NCBI GenBank assembly: GCA_022482815.1
Contig: JAKVOM010000001.1
Span: 1,756,946-1,820,945, forward strand
From: Acidaminococcus sp.
GTDB taxonomy: Bacteria > Bacillota > Negativicutes > Acidaminococcales > Acidaminococcaceae
Direction of reading: 5' to 3'
DNA: 64,000 bases
The notes under the pieces are model-generated. The model had not been told where the DNA came from, made no database searches, and saw only the letters and a list, made by a program, of their open reading frames with translations. Below, in pieces: positions 26,531 to 36,651 of the stretch. Made by a program: the position numbers and the translations under genes. How positions within the stretch are numbered: the first letter of the stretch is position 1; every line of letters starts with the position of its first letter.

Positions 26531-26611
26531 TCATTTTTTTCCACTTGCATCATATGGTACAATAGGAACGTGTGCATTCTATGAATATTTCTAATAAGGA
26601 GAACAGTTTAC

Positions 26612-27700
26612 ATGAATTTTACGAAAAGCGGTTTATTGCCGATTTTTGCCATACTCTTGTGTGTTCTTTTCTTCACTCCCTCTATCTCAAAGGCAGAAGG
26701 CCGCAACTGGGACAACGGGGTGCCTGAGTACAAGGAAGCAAAGGTCACCATTCGCAAGGAAGGGCCGAAGCTGATTTTCTCGGACAGCCCGGAAAATGTA
26801 ACCCAGAACGGTGTCATGTACCGCGATACGGTGGAAGGCCCTGTCCGTCTCTTTTTCCATCACGTCAACAAGACGCCTTTCAATCAGAGACTGGCGGTGG
26901 TCTTTAAAAGAACGACGAGCCGTCCTGCCCGCGTTACCCTGAAGGAAATGGGTATCTCCGAGCCGCGTCAGGATTGGTTAAAGGCAGGCAAGGAGGCGGA
27001 GCAGCGTTATTATAAAGCGGGACAACGGAACAATTCGTTTCGTTTGATCCGCATATTTGATCTCCTGGAACACAAAGGCAATCCCACTGTTTTACATCCC
27101 GGTGACCTCGTAACGGGTATTGTCGATGTAACCTTTGACCGGCCTGTCGAGGTTTCCGTTATGATGATTCCTGTGAAGGCGGATCTTTCCCTGTCCCTAG
27201 AAGCTTACGGTATTCTGCCGCCTGATAATGACGGACAGCACGTTCTTCGCGGCACTTTTGAAGAAGCAAACCGCCACGTGTCCCTGGACGAACCTTTTCA
27301 TACGCAGGGCCGCGCCGTCTGGTGCATCAAGCTTGCTGATGACCAGCTCGATCCCTATATTCGCGGAATTGACGCCACGACGGGCAAGAAAGTCGTCAAT
27401 TACGGGAATTATGGCGTCATGTATGATGTAACCATACCGACCGTGGGAAAACATGACACGCTTGTCCGGTTTAATCCCATGGGCGGTGAATACGCCGGGG
27501 CTGGTATCTTTGGCGTGGCAGGAGAGAAGGATTACCGCATTAATATCCCTTCCGGCAGCACCTATTTCGGGCAGGTAGGCTTTGATGGCACGACGGAGGT
27601 CATCGGAAAGATCCCCGCCGGCAAGACCGGTGTCCTCTTATTTTCACCCCCCGGTTCCTCCAACTTACCAGTAAGAATTTTTCTCGAACGAAAGTCGTAA
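26612..27700 (+). CDS. Secreted protein of unknown function
   Basis: The 362-residue protein has a signal peptide of about 27 residues (FAILLCVLFFTPSISKAEG). The mature part is predicted to be beta-rich and shows no Cys pairs, repeats or catalytic motif that I can name. Notable conserved-looking patches are VEGPVRLFFHHVNKT near residue 75 and VVNYGNYGVMYDVTIP near 260. It is a single gene behind AAGGAG, flanked by repeats on the left and rubrerythrin 230 bp downstream. I do not recognise the family. An exported envelope or periplasmic protein of a diderm Negativicute is likely. Confidence 0.75.
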   Translation: MNFTKSGLLPIFAILLCVLFFTPSISKAEGRNWDNGVPEYKEAKVTIRKEGPKLIFSDSPENVTQNGVMYRDTVEGPVRLFFHHVNKTPFNQRLAVVFKRTTSRPARVTLKEMGISEPRQDWLKAGKEAEQRYYKAGQRNNSFRLIRIFDLLEHKGNPTVLHPGDLVTGIVDVTFDRPVEVSVMMIPVKADLSLSLEAYGILPPDNDGQHVLRGTFEEANRHVSLDEPFHTQGRAVWCIKLADDQLDPYIRGIDATTGKKVVNYGNYGVMYDVTIPTVGKHDTLVRFNPMGGEYAGAGIFGVAGEKDYRINIPSGSTYFGQVGFDGTTEVIGKIPAGKTGVLLFSPPGSSNLPVRIFLERKS

Positions 27701-27829
27701 GTATAATCAGAACCTATTGCAATTTTTTAACAGCCAAAATTTAGGCTTAATTTTCTGTACAAAATAATTCTTATATTTAGATATAGAACCGCGCCGGTGC
27801 GAAAAATTGCGTATTAAAAAAATCACAAT

Positions 27830-27844
27830 TAATAATGATTATTA
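27830..27844. promoter_or_regulatory. PerR/Fur-like operator before rubrerythrin
   Basis: TAATAATGATTATTA is a perfect 7-1-7 palindrome. PerR boxes have the same 7-1-7 geometry and A/T richness. It lies five bases upstream of the -35 box of rbr. Confidence 0.5.
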
Positions 27845-27848
27845 GTTA

Positions 27849-27877
27849 TTGACATCTCACGAATCTTAGGGTACAAT
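27849..27877 (+). promoter_or_regulatory. Sigma-70-type promoter of rubrerythrin
   Basis: TTGACA (27849-27854) and TACAAT (27872-27877) are separated by 17 bases. The start codon lies 50 bp further on. Confidence 0.8.
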
Positions 27878-27927
27878 TGATGTGTAACAAAGATTGACAC
27901 ATTTCTTGTAGAAAAGGAGAGAATGAG

Positions 27928-28470
27928 ATGAAAGAATTAAAAGGTACGCAAACTGAAAAAAATCTGCAGACTGCTTTTGCCGGCGAGTCCCAGGCCTATA
28001 CCAAGTATGGTTATTATGCTTCCACGGCGAAGAAGGAAGGCTATGAAAAAGTAGCTGCCAACTTCCTCGAAACTGCGAAGAATGAAAAGGAACACGCCAA
28101 GATCTGGTTCAAAGCCCTGCATGGCGGTTCTATTCCCGATACCGTAACGAACCTCAAAGACGCTGCCAGCGGCGAAAATTACGAATGGACCGAAATGTAT
28201 AAAGAGTTTGCGGAAACCGCTGAAAAAGAAGGCTTCCCCGAACTGGCCTATAAATTCAAAGCCGTCGGCGCTATCGAAAAACATCACGAAGAAAGATACA
28301 AAGCCCTGCTGAAGAAAGTAGAAGAAGGCACGATGTTCAAGAGAAGCGAAAAGACGGTCTGGATCTGCTCCAACTGCGGCCATATCGTAGAAGCAGAACA
28401 AGCTCCGGAAATCTGCCCGGTCTGCGCTCATCCGAAATCCTACTTCATGGTGAACTGCGACTGCTTCTGA
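27928..28470 (+). CDS. rbr: Rubrerythrin
   Basis: This 180-residue protein has the ferritin-like four-helix domain with EXXH-type ligands ([11 protein letters not shown] near residue 18, NEKEHAKIW near 51, IEKHHEERY near 118). It ends with a rubredoxin-like iron site built from CSNCGH and CPVCAHP near residues 145-165. Rubrerythrin reduces hydrogen peroxide in the cytoplasm of anaerobes with electrons from NAD(P)H through rubredoxin. The gene is alone, behind a consensus promoter and a PerR-like palindrome, suggesting peroxide induction. The length is typical and all ligands appear to be present. Confidence 0.96.
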   Translation: MKELKGTQTEKNLQTAFAGESQAYTKYGYYASTAKKEGYEKVAANFLETAKNEKEHAKIWFKALHGGSIPDTVTNLKDAASGENYEWTEMYKEFAETAEKEGFPELAYKFKAVGAIEKHHEERYKALLKKVEEGTMFKRSEKTVWICSNCGHIVEAEQAPEICPVCAHPKSYFMVNCDCF

Positions 28471-28479
28471 TTAAATGAT

Positions 28480-28530
28480 AAAAAAGACTGTGAAACAATG
28501 TGATTGCTCGTTGTTTCACAGTCTTTTTTT
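28480..28530. terminator. Terminator of rubrerythrin
   Basis: AAAAGACTGTGAAACAA pairs with TTGTTTCACAGTCTTTT, followed by T residues. It has the same core as the terminators at 24777 and 25131. Confidence 0.88.
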
Positions 28531-28660
28531 CGCTGACCGCCGTTTATTAGTAGAATCAAGAATAGCCTCACCAGCCCTCAGCCTTCTTATGCTCTCGCGT
28601 CGTTTCATGCACAAGAAGGCTTGGTGTGCCCATTAATTGATCATTACAGTATTTTGTTTC

Positions 28661-28910
28661 TTCCATATGCCGCCAAAGGCGGCTTTCTTTGTTTCTGATG
28701 GACTCTGCTGCAAGACAGCCGCAGATACGCGAAAGACTGGATTGGGGCCACGAAGTCGTACAAAAACAGTACGTCGAGTGGTCACAATCCGGTCTGACAA
28801 AGTAGATGCGGTTGGATTCTGCGGAGTCAGGAAGAAACTTCCTTAGAAAAAACTCTCAGATAAGATGCGTGCGAGGCCAGCCGAGCACCAGATTATCTGA
28901 GGTGCTTTTT
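28661..28910 (-). ncRNA. Element E copy 4: putative structured RNA 3' of sstT
   Basis: On the minus strand it starts at the sstT stop. P1 is CTCAGATAA/TTATCTGAG around the loop GGTGCTCGGCTGGCCTCGCACGC (stem-loop closed by GTGC/GCAC). The inner P2 stem is CCGCAT/ATCTGCGG and P3 ACCGGATTG/CAATCCAGT. It ends in a GCCGCC-TTT-GGCGGC hairpin. P1 is unrelated in sequence to copies 1-3, but is paired. Confidence 0.62.
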
Positions 28911-30161
28911 TTATCTTTCTTTTGGAACAAGATCCTCATCCTTCAGCGTCCCATTCTTCGCTCTTTCCGCAAACTCAGCGGTTGCCGTAAAGAGCACATC
29001 ACTGGAGCTGTTGAGGGCCGTTTCGCAGGCATCTTCCAGTACACTGATGATGAAGCCGACGCCGACGACCTGCATGGCAATATCATTGGTGATACCAAAG
29101 GAAGCGCAGGCTACCGGAATCAGCAGCAGGGAACCACCGGCTACACCGGAAGCACCGCAGGCACCAATCGTGGAGATGATGCAGAGCAGTAAGGCCGTCA
29201 GAAGGTCGACCTTGATGCCCAGGGTATTCGCGGCAGCAAGTGCCAGCACGGAAATCGTGATCGAAGCACCGGCCATGTTGATGGTTGCGCCGAGCGGAAT
29301 CGAAATGGAATACGTATCCGGATTCAGGCCGAGGCGCTTGCAGAGGGACAGGTTCACCGGAATGTTAGCGGCAGAACTTCTCGTAAAGAAGGCGTAGATG
29401 CCGCTTTCACGCAGCGTAGCGAGTACCAGCGGATAAGGATTGCGGTGAATCTTGGCATACACGATAATCGGGTTCATGACGAGTGCTACCAGGAAGTAAG
29501 CACTGATCAGAACGGCGAGCAGTTTGACATAGGACAGCAGAGCGGAGAGACCGCTTGCGGAAATGGACTGGGTAACGAGGCCCATGATGCCGAGCGGGGC
29601 AAAACGGATGACCCAGCCGACGACGATGGTGATGCCTTTGGAAAGTTCATCGAAGACTTTTTTCGTTTCGTCACTGGCGACGGCATGCATGGCAAGACCG
29701 ATGATGATGGCCCAGGCCAGGATACCGATGTAGTTGGCTTTCAGAAGGGCATTGACCGGGTTATCTACAATGTTCATCACGAGCGTGTGCAGCACCTGAG
29801 CAATACCACTCGGCGGATTCAGCTTCGTGTTGCCAACCTGCAGATGCAGGGTAACAGGAAACAGGAACGAGAGGCAGACGCCGACGAGAGAAGCAGCAAA
29901 CGTACCAAGAATATAAAGTGTGACAATCGGCTTCATTTGTGTGTTGCCGTTGCTTTTGCGCTGCGTCATGGCGTTCATAACGAGAATAAAGACAAGAACC
30001 GGGGCAACGCCTTTCAGGGCGCTGACGAAGAGATCGCCAAAGATGCTGACAAAAGGTACAACGGAGGGAACAAATACAGCGAGCAGGATACCAATGACCA
30101 GGCCTACAGCAATTTGTTCGATTAGGGGGACTTGCTTGACGAAACGCACAATTGGATTCAT
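28911..30161 (-). CDS. sstT: Serine/threonine:sodium symporter SstT
   Basis: The protein of about 416 residues is a DAACS-family carrier with the SstT pattern. Eight transmembrane segments and two re-entrant loops are suggested, with the [13 protein letters not shown]-like motif ([14 protein letters not shown]) near residue 260 and [16 protein letters not shown] near 293. It imports serine and threonine with sodium, which suits an amino-acid fermenter. The frame can begin at a TTG at 30182, but the ATG at 30161 has GGAAGGAAGG at the right distance. It is monocistronic and followed at its stop by element E. Confidence 0.93.
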   Translation of the reverse strand: MNPIVRFVKQVPLIEQIAVGLVIGILLAVFVPSVVPFVSIFGDLFVSALKGVAPVLVFILVMNAMTQRKSNGNTQMKPIVTLYILGTFAASLVGVCLSFLFPVTLHLQVGNTKLNPPSGIAQVLHTLVMNIVDNPVNALLKANYIGILAWAIIIGLAMHAVASDETKKVFDELSKGITIVVGWVIRFAPLGIMGLVTQSISASGLSALLSYVKLLAVLISAYFLVALVMNPIIVYAKIHRNPYPLVLATLRESGIYAFFTRSSAANIPVNLSLCKRLGLNPDTYSISIPLGATINMAGASITISVLALAAANTLGIKVDLLTALLLCIISTIGACGASGVAGGSLLLIPVACASFGITNDIAMQVVGVGFIISVLEDACETALNSSSDVLFTATAEFAERAKNGTLKDEDLVPKER

Positions 30162-30379
30162 AACTTCCATCCTTCCTTCCAAAAAACCATAATGTAGTGC
30201 GAATTACGGAATCTAGTATACTCTGTTTATTCAATAAGCACAATAGTATTTATTGACAAAATCTAAGAAAGACAAAAGAAATATAAATACAAAATTAGTA
30301 GAAATTAGTATGAAAAGTGTAAACATTAGACTTGACTAACAAGACAAAATGCTAAATCCGCCGCCTATAGAAGCAAAAA

Positions 30380-30540
30380 ATGATGACCCTCTCTGCCGAA
30401 GGCTAACTAGCTGCCCGCAGCAATCCTCGTCAAGAATCCGCCAATGAATCTGCCCGCACGATTGTACTAACCCACCAACCACTCGGCCGAAGGTTCGCTA
30501 ACTGCTTCTATCTATCATCTGCTATCGGCTATCTGCCCCC
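30380..30540. repeat. R5 repeats between sstT and trpS
   Basis: CTCTGCCGAAGGCTAACTAG starts an R5-type unit, followed by AATCCGCCAATGAATCTGCC and TCTGCTATCGGCTATCTGCC. The region 30183-30380 is A/T rich and I see no gene. Confidence 0.65.
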
Positions 30541-30586
30541 AAATGTTTTACAAAAACTCAAAATCATAGTATATTAAAAGATATGA

Positions 30587-31699
<1,113 letters not shown>

Positions 31700-31718
31700 G
31701 TTGTTAAGTTTGAATTTC

Positions 31719-31775
31719 AAAGCAGGGGGAAGAGAAGGCTCTTCGGGGGCTTCCCTAAAACCCTGCTTTCTTTTA
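31719..31775 (+). terminator. Terminator of trpS
   Basis: AAAGCAGGG pairs with CCCTGCTTT across a loop that itself folds (GAAGGCTCTTCGGGGGCTTC), followed by CTTTT. Confidence 0.75.
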
Positions 31776-31789
31776 TGTAATAAGAACGC

Positions 31790-32160
31790 AGATCGCTTAT
31801 TGCTACGGAAACAAAAATAGAAGCACCAGCCCTCTTGTTCGCGCTGCTGCGCGAATAAGAGGGGAGGACCGCTTGCGGTGGGTATTCAGTCAGACAACAG
31901 GGATTGGTCCAATGGCAACGCTGTAAAATCCAAACCAACACCCCAATTGGAGCGGTGAGTGATGACCCTTTCTGCCGAAGGCTATTCTAACTGCCCATTC
32001 TTATTTACATCAAAAATCCGCCAATGAATCTGCCCGTACTGCGGTACTATCCACTATCCACTCACCCCTAACCACTTTGTTTAAGGCAGGGCTAAATGCT
32101 AAAGATGCTTTTAGCCAACTGCAGCTATCTGCCATCTGCTATCTGCCAACTGCTATTTTT
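31790..32160. repeat. R4/R5 repeat mosaic
   Basis: A CCCTCTTGTTCGCG/CGCGAATAAGAGG hairpin, ACCGCTTGCGGTGGG, an R4 unit near 31913 and the junction GCGGTGAGTGATGACCC (unoccupied intron-type site) are followed by R5. No gene is seen. Confidence 0.72.
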
Positions 32161-32178
32161 TAAAGGAGGAAACGAATC

Positions 32179-33519
32179 GTGAGTCAGACACGGACCATGG
32201 ATATGACTTCCGGGAATATCTGGAAGATCCTTTTCTGGTTTTCGATTCCTTTGCTGCTCGGCAATTTATTTCAACAATTATATAGTACAGTAGACAGCCT
32301 TGTTGTCGGCAACTTTGTCGGGGCGGATGCCCTCGGTGCCGTGACCAGTATGATGCCCTGCATCAATACCCTGATTGGTTTCTTCATCGGCCTTAGTACC
32401 GGTGCCAGCGTCATTATTTCTCAGTATTTCGGCGCTCACGACACGAAGATGCTGCGCAGGGCCGTACACACGTCGCTTGTCGCTACGCTGCTGCTCAGCT
32501 TTGTTTTCATGGCGGTCGGGTATTTCGGGGCCCCTTATATGGTAAGCTTCATGCGGACGGCTCCTTCGATTTACCCGCTTGCGGTCACGTACCTCAGAAT
32601 CCTTTTCGGCGGTGTGACGAGTACCATGATGTACAACATGGGTTCCGCCATCCTGCGGGCTGTCGGGGATTCAAAGCGGCCGCTCTATTTCCTGATTTTT
32701 ACTTCTGCCCTTAACGTCATTCTTGACCTGCTCTTTGTCGTCGGTTTCCATATGAGTGTGGCCGGAGCCGCCTGGGCCACGGTGATTTCCCAGTTTATTT
32801 CGGCATTCCTGATCCTTTTTGTGCTTTACAAAAGTAAGGATGTATATTCGATTACCCTTTCGGAGATGCACATTGATTTCAAAGTGCTCAAAAAGATTGT
32901 CGGTGTCGGTATGCCGGCAGGACTGCAGATGGCCGTGACTGCTTTTTCAAATGTTTTTGTCCAGGCCTATATTAATTATTTTGGGGCCGCAAGTACGACA
33001 GGGTGGGGCGTCTATTTCCGCATCGACTCGTTCATCCTCATGCCGATGATGACGGTGGCTCTCGCCATTACGACCTTTACGGGACAAAACGCCGGAGCGC
33101 ACAATGTCAAGCGCGTGAAAGAAGGTCTCCGTGTGGCCATGAGAATAGCGGAAATGGGAACTTTGATGCTGGCCATTCCTTCTCTTATTTTTGCGCCGCA
33201 GTTGATTCGCTGGTTCAATACGGATCCCGATGTTGTAGCTTACGGAACGCTCTTTATCCGTACGAACTGCTGGTTTGCCGTCTTTGCTTGCCTGAACCAG
33301 GTGTATGCCGGGGCGCTGCGCGGTATTGGCGATGCCAGGGCACCGATGTACATTATGCTGTTCTCTTTTGTGGTGTTCCGCCAGATTTACCTCTTCATCA
33401 TGTCCCAGGTGTATAACGTCCCGCGCACTATTTCCTTCGGATATCCGCTGGGGTGGATGATGTGCAGTCTTCTTGAATTTACTTACTTTCACTTCAGTCA
33501 TTGGGAGAGAAAGTTATAG
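32179..33519 (+). CDS. MATE-family efflux transporter
   Basis: The 446-residue membrane protein has twelve predicted segments in two MATE halves. The first half includes LLLGNLFQQLYSTVDSLVVG (about 25-44) and the second VGVGMPAGLQMAVTAFSN near 240. MATE proteins export cationic drugs or metabolites by sodium or proton antiport. The start is GTG at 32179 behind AAAGGAGG. It stands alone with element E at its stop. The substrate is unknown. Confidence 0.92.
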   Translation: MSQTRTMDMTSGNIWKILFWFSIPLLLGNLFQQLYSTVDSLVVGNFVGADALGAVTSMMPCINTLIGFFIGLSTGASVIISQYFGAHDTKMLRRAVHTSLVATLLLSFVFMAVGYFGAPYMVSFMRTAPSIYPLAVTYLRILFGGVTSTMMYNMGSAILRAVGDSKRPLYFLIFTSALNVILDLLFVVGFHMSVAGAAWATVISQFISAFLILFVLYKSKDVYSITLSEMHIDFKVLKKIVGVGMPAGLQMAVTAFSNVFVQAYINYFGAASTTGWGVYFRIDSFILMPMMTVALAITTFTGQNAGAHNVKRVKEGLRVAMRIAEMGTLMLAIPSLIFAPQLIRWFNTDPDVVAYGTLFIRTNCWFAVFACLNQVYAGALRGIGDARAPMYIMLFSFVVFRQIYLFIMSQVYNVPRTISFGYPLGWMMCSLLEFTYFHFSHWERKL

Positions 33520-33803
33520 GAAAGGCACCCGCAGCCGCCAGGTGCTCGGCTGGCCTCGCACGCTGTCGACTGTGGAGCTTTTTCTAAGGAAACTTTTTCT
33601 GCCCGGCGCAGAAATATGAACCCATCTGCTGTGTCAGACGGGTGCGTGACCCATCGAGGTACTATCTGTGTACATCTTCTGGGCCCCGCACCCGTCTTCC
33701 TTGCATCTGGGCCCATCTTCTGTGCCGTTCATAAAAAGAAAATAAAAAAGAGGTTTGAAATCAGGGCTTACGTTTCGAGAGAGATGTATGCCCTGATTTT
33801 TAA
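33520..33803 (+). ncRNA. Element E copy 5: putative structured RNA 3' of the MATE gene
   Basis: It starts at the stop codon. P1 is CCGCAGCCG against CGACTGTGG. P2 is changed on both sides to GGCGCAGAA/TTCTGTGCC, and the inner stem to CCCA/TGGG. P3 is GACGGGTGCG/CGCACCCGTC. The terminator-like end is CAGGGC...GCCCTG with T residues. Double-sided changes in P2 are the strongest single covariation. Confidence 0.66.
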
Positions 33804-33809
33804 AAAGTA

Positions 33810-34440
33810 AAAGAAAATTAGCTGCACCAGCCCTCTTGTTCGCGCTGCTGCGCGAATAAGAGGAGGGGACCGCTTGCGGTGGGTATTCAGTATGATAACA
33901 GGAATTGGTCCAATAGAAACGCTGTAAAATCCACACCTAAAACCCAATTGCGTCGGTAGAGACCCTCTTCGACGTCGCTCCGCGACATTGAAGAGGGGCG
34001 GACCGCAGGGAGGGCCTGACGTCGTCAGGTCCTCCCGTCTGCGGTGGGTGATGACCCTTAATATTTATTTTTCAAACCTTTTGTATCATTTACCTATAAC
34101 AAAAATGTAGTATTGCTATGGTTAATCTTTGTAGCTCTTTTATTATTATCCAGGCAATGCGAAGCATTGGCTACGGAGAACCGCTTGCGGTGGAGGGATA
34201 ACTTCTTTTCCTTCGACGTCCCTTTCTGCCGAAGGCCAACTGACTGCCCATTTTTTTTCTACATCAAAAATCAGCCAAAGTAGCAGCCCGCACTGCGGTG
34301 CTACCCACTAACCACTTTGCCGCTGACTCAGCCAAATGCCAAATGCGCTTTTCTGCTAACGGCCTGTCAAAATCCGCCAATGAATCTGCCCGCACTGCGG
34401 TACTAGCCACTAACCACCATCCACTAGCCACTTTTTTCAC
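33810..34440. repeat. Mosaic of R4, unoccupied R3 and R5 repeats
   Basis: An R4 unit is near 33905. An intact R3 unit (33960-34046) has a GGAGGGCCTGAC/GTCAGGTCCTCCC hairpin and runs GCGGTGGGTGAT directly into GACCCTTAATATT without an intron. A GCAATGCGAAGCATTG hairpin is near 34154 and R5 blocks start near 34219. No gene is seen between 33520 and 34620. Confidence 0.78.
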
Positions 34441-34490
34441 CACTACTTCGAACAATTATGTAACATATATTATAAAAGTTCGAATTGCGA

Positions 34491-34519
34491 TTGACATCGT
34501 TTCGGCGTATTGATAGAAT
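34491..34519 (+). promoter_or_regulatory. Promoter of the pur operon
   Basis: TTGACA (34491-34496) and TAGAAT (34514-34519) are separated by 17 bases. This leaves a leader of about 95 nt before purE. Confidence 0.75.
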
Positions 34520-34552
34520 GGTATGAGCAAGCGTTGTCTATTGTTTTAGTTG

Positions 34553-34604
34553 GCTCGAGAGAAAGGACATGACAGATTTTCATGAAAGACTCTTGAGCTT
34601 TTTT
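34553..34604 (+). promoter_or_regulatory. Candidate transcription attenuator in the purE leader
   Basis: GCTCGAGAG pairs with CTCTTGAGC (one G-U) across a 28-base loop that contains a CATGA/TCATG hairpin. A run TTTTTT follows, 13 bases before the purE ribosome site. A terminator inside the leader suggests regulated read-through. It does not match the guanine riboswitch consensus. Confidence 0.5.
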
Positions 34605-34620
34605 ATTTGGAGGTGCAACG

Positions 34621-35172
34621 ATGAAAGTAGCAATGATTATGGGAAGCAATTCGGACTGGCCGAAACTGGAAAGTGCTGAAAAAGTACTGAAGGATTTTGG
34701 TGTGGAACTGGAAGTTACGGTAGCAAGTGCCCACAGAACGCCTGAACTCGTGAAGGAATTTGCAGAAGGCGCCAGAGACCGCGGAGTGGATGTCATCATT
34801 TCCGCAGCCGGTGCGGCAGCTCACCTGGGCGGCTTTGTAGCAGCCTATACGACGCTTCCTGTCATCGGTGTACCTATCAACGCCACGGCGCTGAACGGCA
34901 TGGATTCCCTGCTGTCCACGGTACAAATGCCGTCCGGCATTCCTGTCGCTACGATGGCTATCGACGGTGCCAAGAACGCTGCTATTTTCGCAGTGGAAAT
35001 CATGGCCCTGAAGTATCCGGAACTGGTTCAGAAACTGGCTGATTACAGACAAAATATGAAGGCGGAAGTCCGTGCCAAGGGTGAAGCCCTGGCCGCTGTC
35101 CGCGAAACTTCTGAAAAATTCGACGCTACCAGCAAGAAGATCGGTGACGCCGTTCGGAATTTCATGAAATAA
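34621..35172 (+). CDS. purE: N5-carboxyaminoimidazole ribonucleotide mutase PurE
   Basis: The 183-residue class I PurE has the N-terminal [11 protein letters not shown] nucleotide-phosphate loop and the VASAHRTPE motif with its catalytic His near residue 42, then the [20 protein letters not shown] and [20 protein letters not shown] blocks. It isomerises N5-CAIR to CAIR in purine synthesis, normally needing PurK, which is not in this window. First gene of the pur operon, behind GGAGGTG. The C-terminal tail of about 20 residues is typical. Confidence 0.95.
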   Translation: MKVAMIMGSNSDWPKLESAEKVLKDFGVELEVTVASAHRTPELVKEFAEGARDRGVDVIISAAGAAAHLGGFVAAYTTLPVIGVPINATALNGMDSLLSTVQMPSGIPVATMAIDGAKNAAIFAVEIMALKYPELVQKLADYRQNMKAEVRAKGEALAAVRETSEKFDATSKKIGDAVRNFMK

Positions 35173-35193
35173 AGAGGAACAAAAGGAGGGATT

Positions 35194-36636
35194 ATGCACG
35201 TGATGGAGTTTCAGGAAGATAAGCTGCACGAGGAGTGCGGTGTCTTCGGCATGTTTTCCCACAAGGATGATGTAGCGCTCAATACATACTGGGGGCTTTT
35301 TGCGCTGCAGCACCGCGGCCAGGAAAGTGCCGGCATTGCGGTGACCGACGGGAAAAATATGCACATCAAAAAAGGCATGGGCCTTGCCACGAGTGTATTC
35401 CATGACGGCCTCGCCGGCCTTGACGGATATATCGGAATCGGCCATGTCCGCTATTCTACGACGGGTTCCAGCATGTCGTACAATGTGCAGCCGATGAAGG
35501 TCTTTTATGACGGCGGCAACCTTGCCATGGCCCACAACGGCAATCTGACGAATGCTGCCGCTCTGCGCAAAGAGCTGCAGAAGGAAGGCTATCTGTTTTC
35601 GTCTACGGTCGACAGTGAAGTCGTCCTGAACCTCATTGCCAAGTCCCGTAAGAAGACGCTGCCGGAACGCGTGGCGGAAGCAGCCAATGCCATCAAAGGG
35701 GCGTTTGCCATCCTCATCATGGATGACCATCAGCTGATTGCTTTCCGCGATCCTTACGGCTTCCGTCCGCTGTGCCTCGGCAAAGTGGATGACGGCTGGG
35801 TTGTGGCCAGTGAAACCTGCGCACTCGATCTGGTCGGTGCCCATTTCGTCCGCGATATCAAACCGGGCGAACTCATTGTCATCGACGCGGAAGAAAAAGA
35901 GCCGCGCAGCATCATGTACTGCGAGCATATGCCGGCTCACTGTGCACACTGCATTTTCGAATATGTATACTTTGCCCGTCCGGACAGCATCATGGACGGT
36001 GAAAGCATCTATAAAGCCCGCGTCAACATGGGCCGCATCCTTGCCCGTGAAACGAAGGACATCAAGGCGGATATCGTCATTTCCGTTCCTGACTCCGGGA
36101 CGCCGGCTGCTATCGGCTACGGCCTCGAAAAGGGCATTCCTTTCCTGGAAGGCCTGACGAAGAATAAGTACGTAGGCCGTACGTTCATCCAGCCGACGCA
36201 GAAACAGCGCCTCAACGCGGTGCGTCTGAAACTCAATGCCAACCGCAGCCTGGTAGAAGGCAAGTCCGTCGTGATGGTGGATGACTCCATTGTCCGCGGC
36301 ACGACGAGCGGCATGATTGTGCAGCTCCTGCGCGATGCCGGTGCGACGGCGGTCCATGTCTGCATCAGCTCGCCTCCTGTCATGAATTCCTGCTATTACG
36401 GAATCGACACGTCCGAGCGCAAGGAACTGATTGCTGCCAGCAAGACGGAAAAAGAAATCTGTGAATACATCAAGGCTGACAGTCTGCATTATATTACGAT
36501 GGAAGGCCTCCGGGCTTCGCTGTCCGTCCTTGACCCGGACGACATGTGCTATGCCTGCTTCAACGCCCTTTATCCCGACGGTGCGGATAAGGAGATGAAG
36601 AAGGGGTCCAAGTATCAATTTGAAATGGGTTGCTGA
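35194..36636 (+). CDS. purF: Amidophosphoribosyltransferase PurF
   Basis: This 480-residue enzyme has an N-terminal glutamine amidotransferase domain whose nucleophile is the Cys in HEECGVFG (about residue 14), implying removal of a short propeptide. A C-terminal PRTase domain carries the PRPP loop SVVMVDDSIVRGTTS near residue 356. It commits PRPP to purine synthesis. Cysteines at EHMPAHCAHCIFEYVYFARPD and DMCYACF may bind an iron-sulfur cluster, as in Bacillus PurF. It starts 21 bp after purE behind AAAAGGAGG. Confidence 0.96.
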   Translation: MHVMEFQEDKLHEECGVFGMFSHKDDVALNTYWGLFALQHRGQESAGIAVTDGKNMHIKKGMGLATSVFHDGLAGLDGYIGIGHVRYSTTGSSMSYNVQPMKVFYDGGNLAMAHNGNLTNAAALRKELQKEGYLFSSTVDSEVVLNLIAKSRKKTLPERVAEAANAIKGAFAILIMDDHQLIAFRDPYGFRPLCLGKVDDGWVVASETCALDLVGAHFVRDIKPGELIVIDAEEKEPRSIMYCEHMPAHCAHCIFEYVYFARPDSIMDGESIYKARVNMGRILARETKDIKADIVISVPDSGTPAAIGYGLEKGIPFLEGLTKNKYVGRTFIQPTQKQRLNAVRLKLNANRSLVEGKSVVMVDDSIVRGTTSGMIVQLLRDAGATAVHVCISSPPVMNSCYYGIDTSERKELIAASKTEKEICEYIKADSLHYITMEGLRASLSVLDPDDMCYACFNALYPDGADKEMKKGSKYQFEMGC

Positions 36637-36651
36637 TGAGGAGGAAACAGC

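Noticed and set aside
34526-34620. Guanine or PRPP riboswitch before purE
   Set aside because: The leader is only about 95 nt and lacks the conserved core sequences of those classes that I can recognise; only an attenuator-type hairpin is supported.
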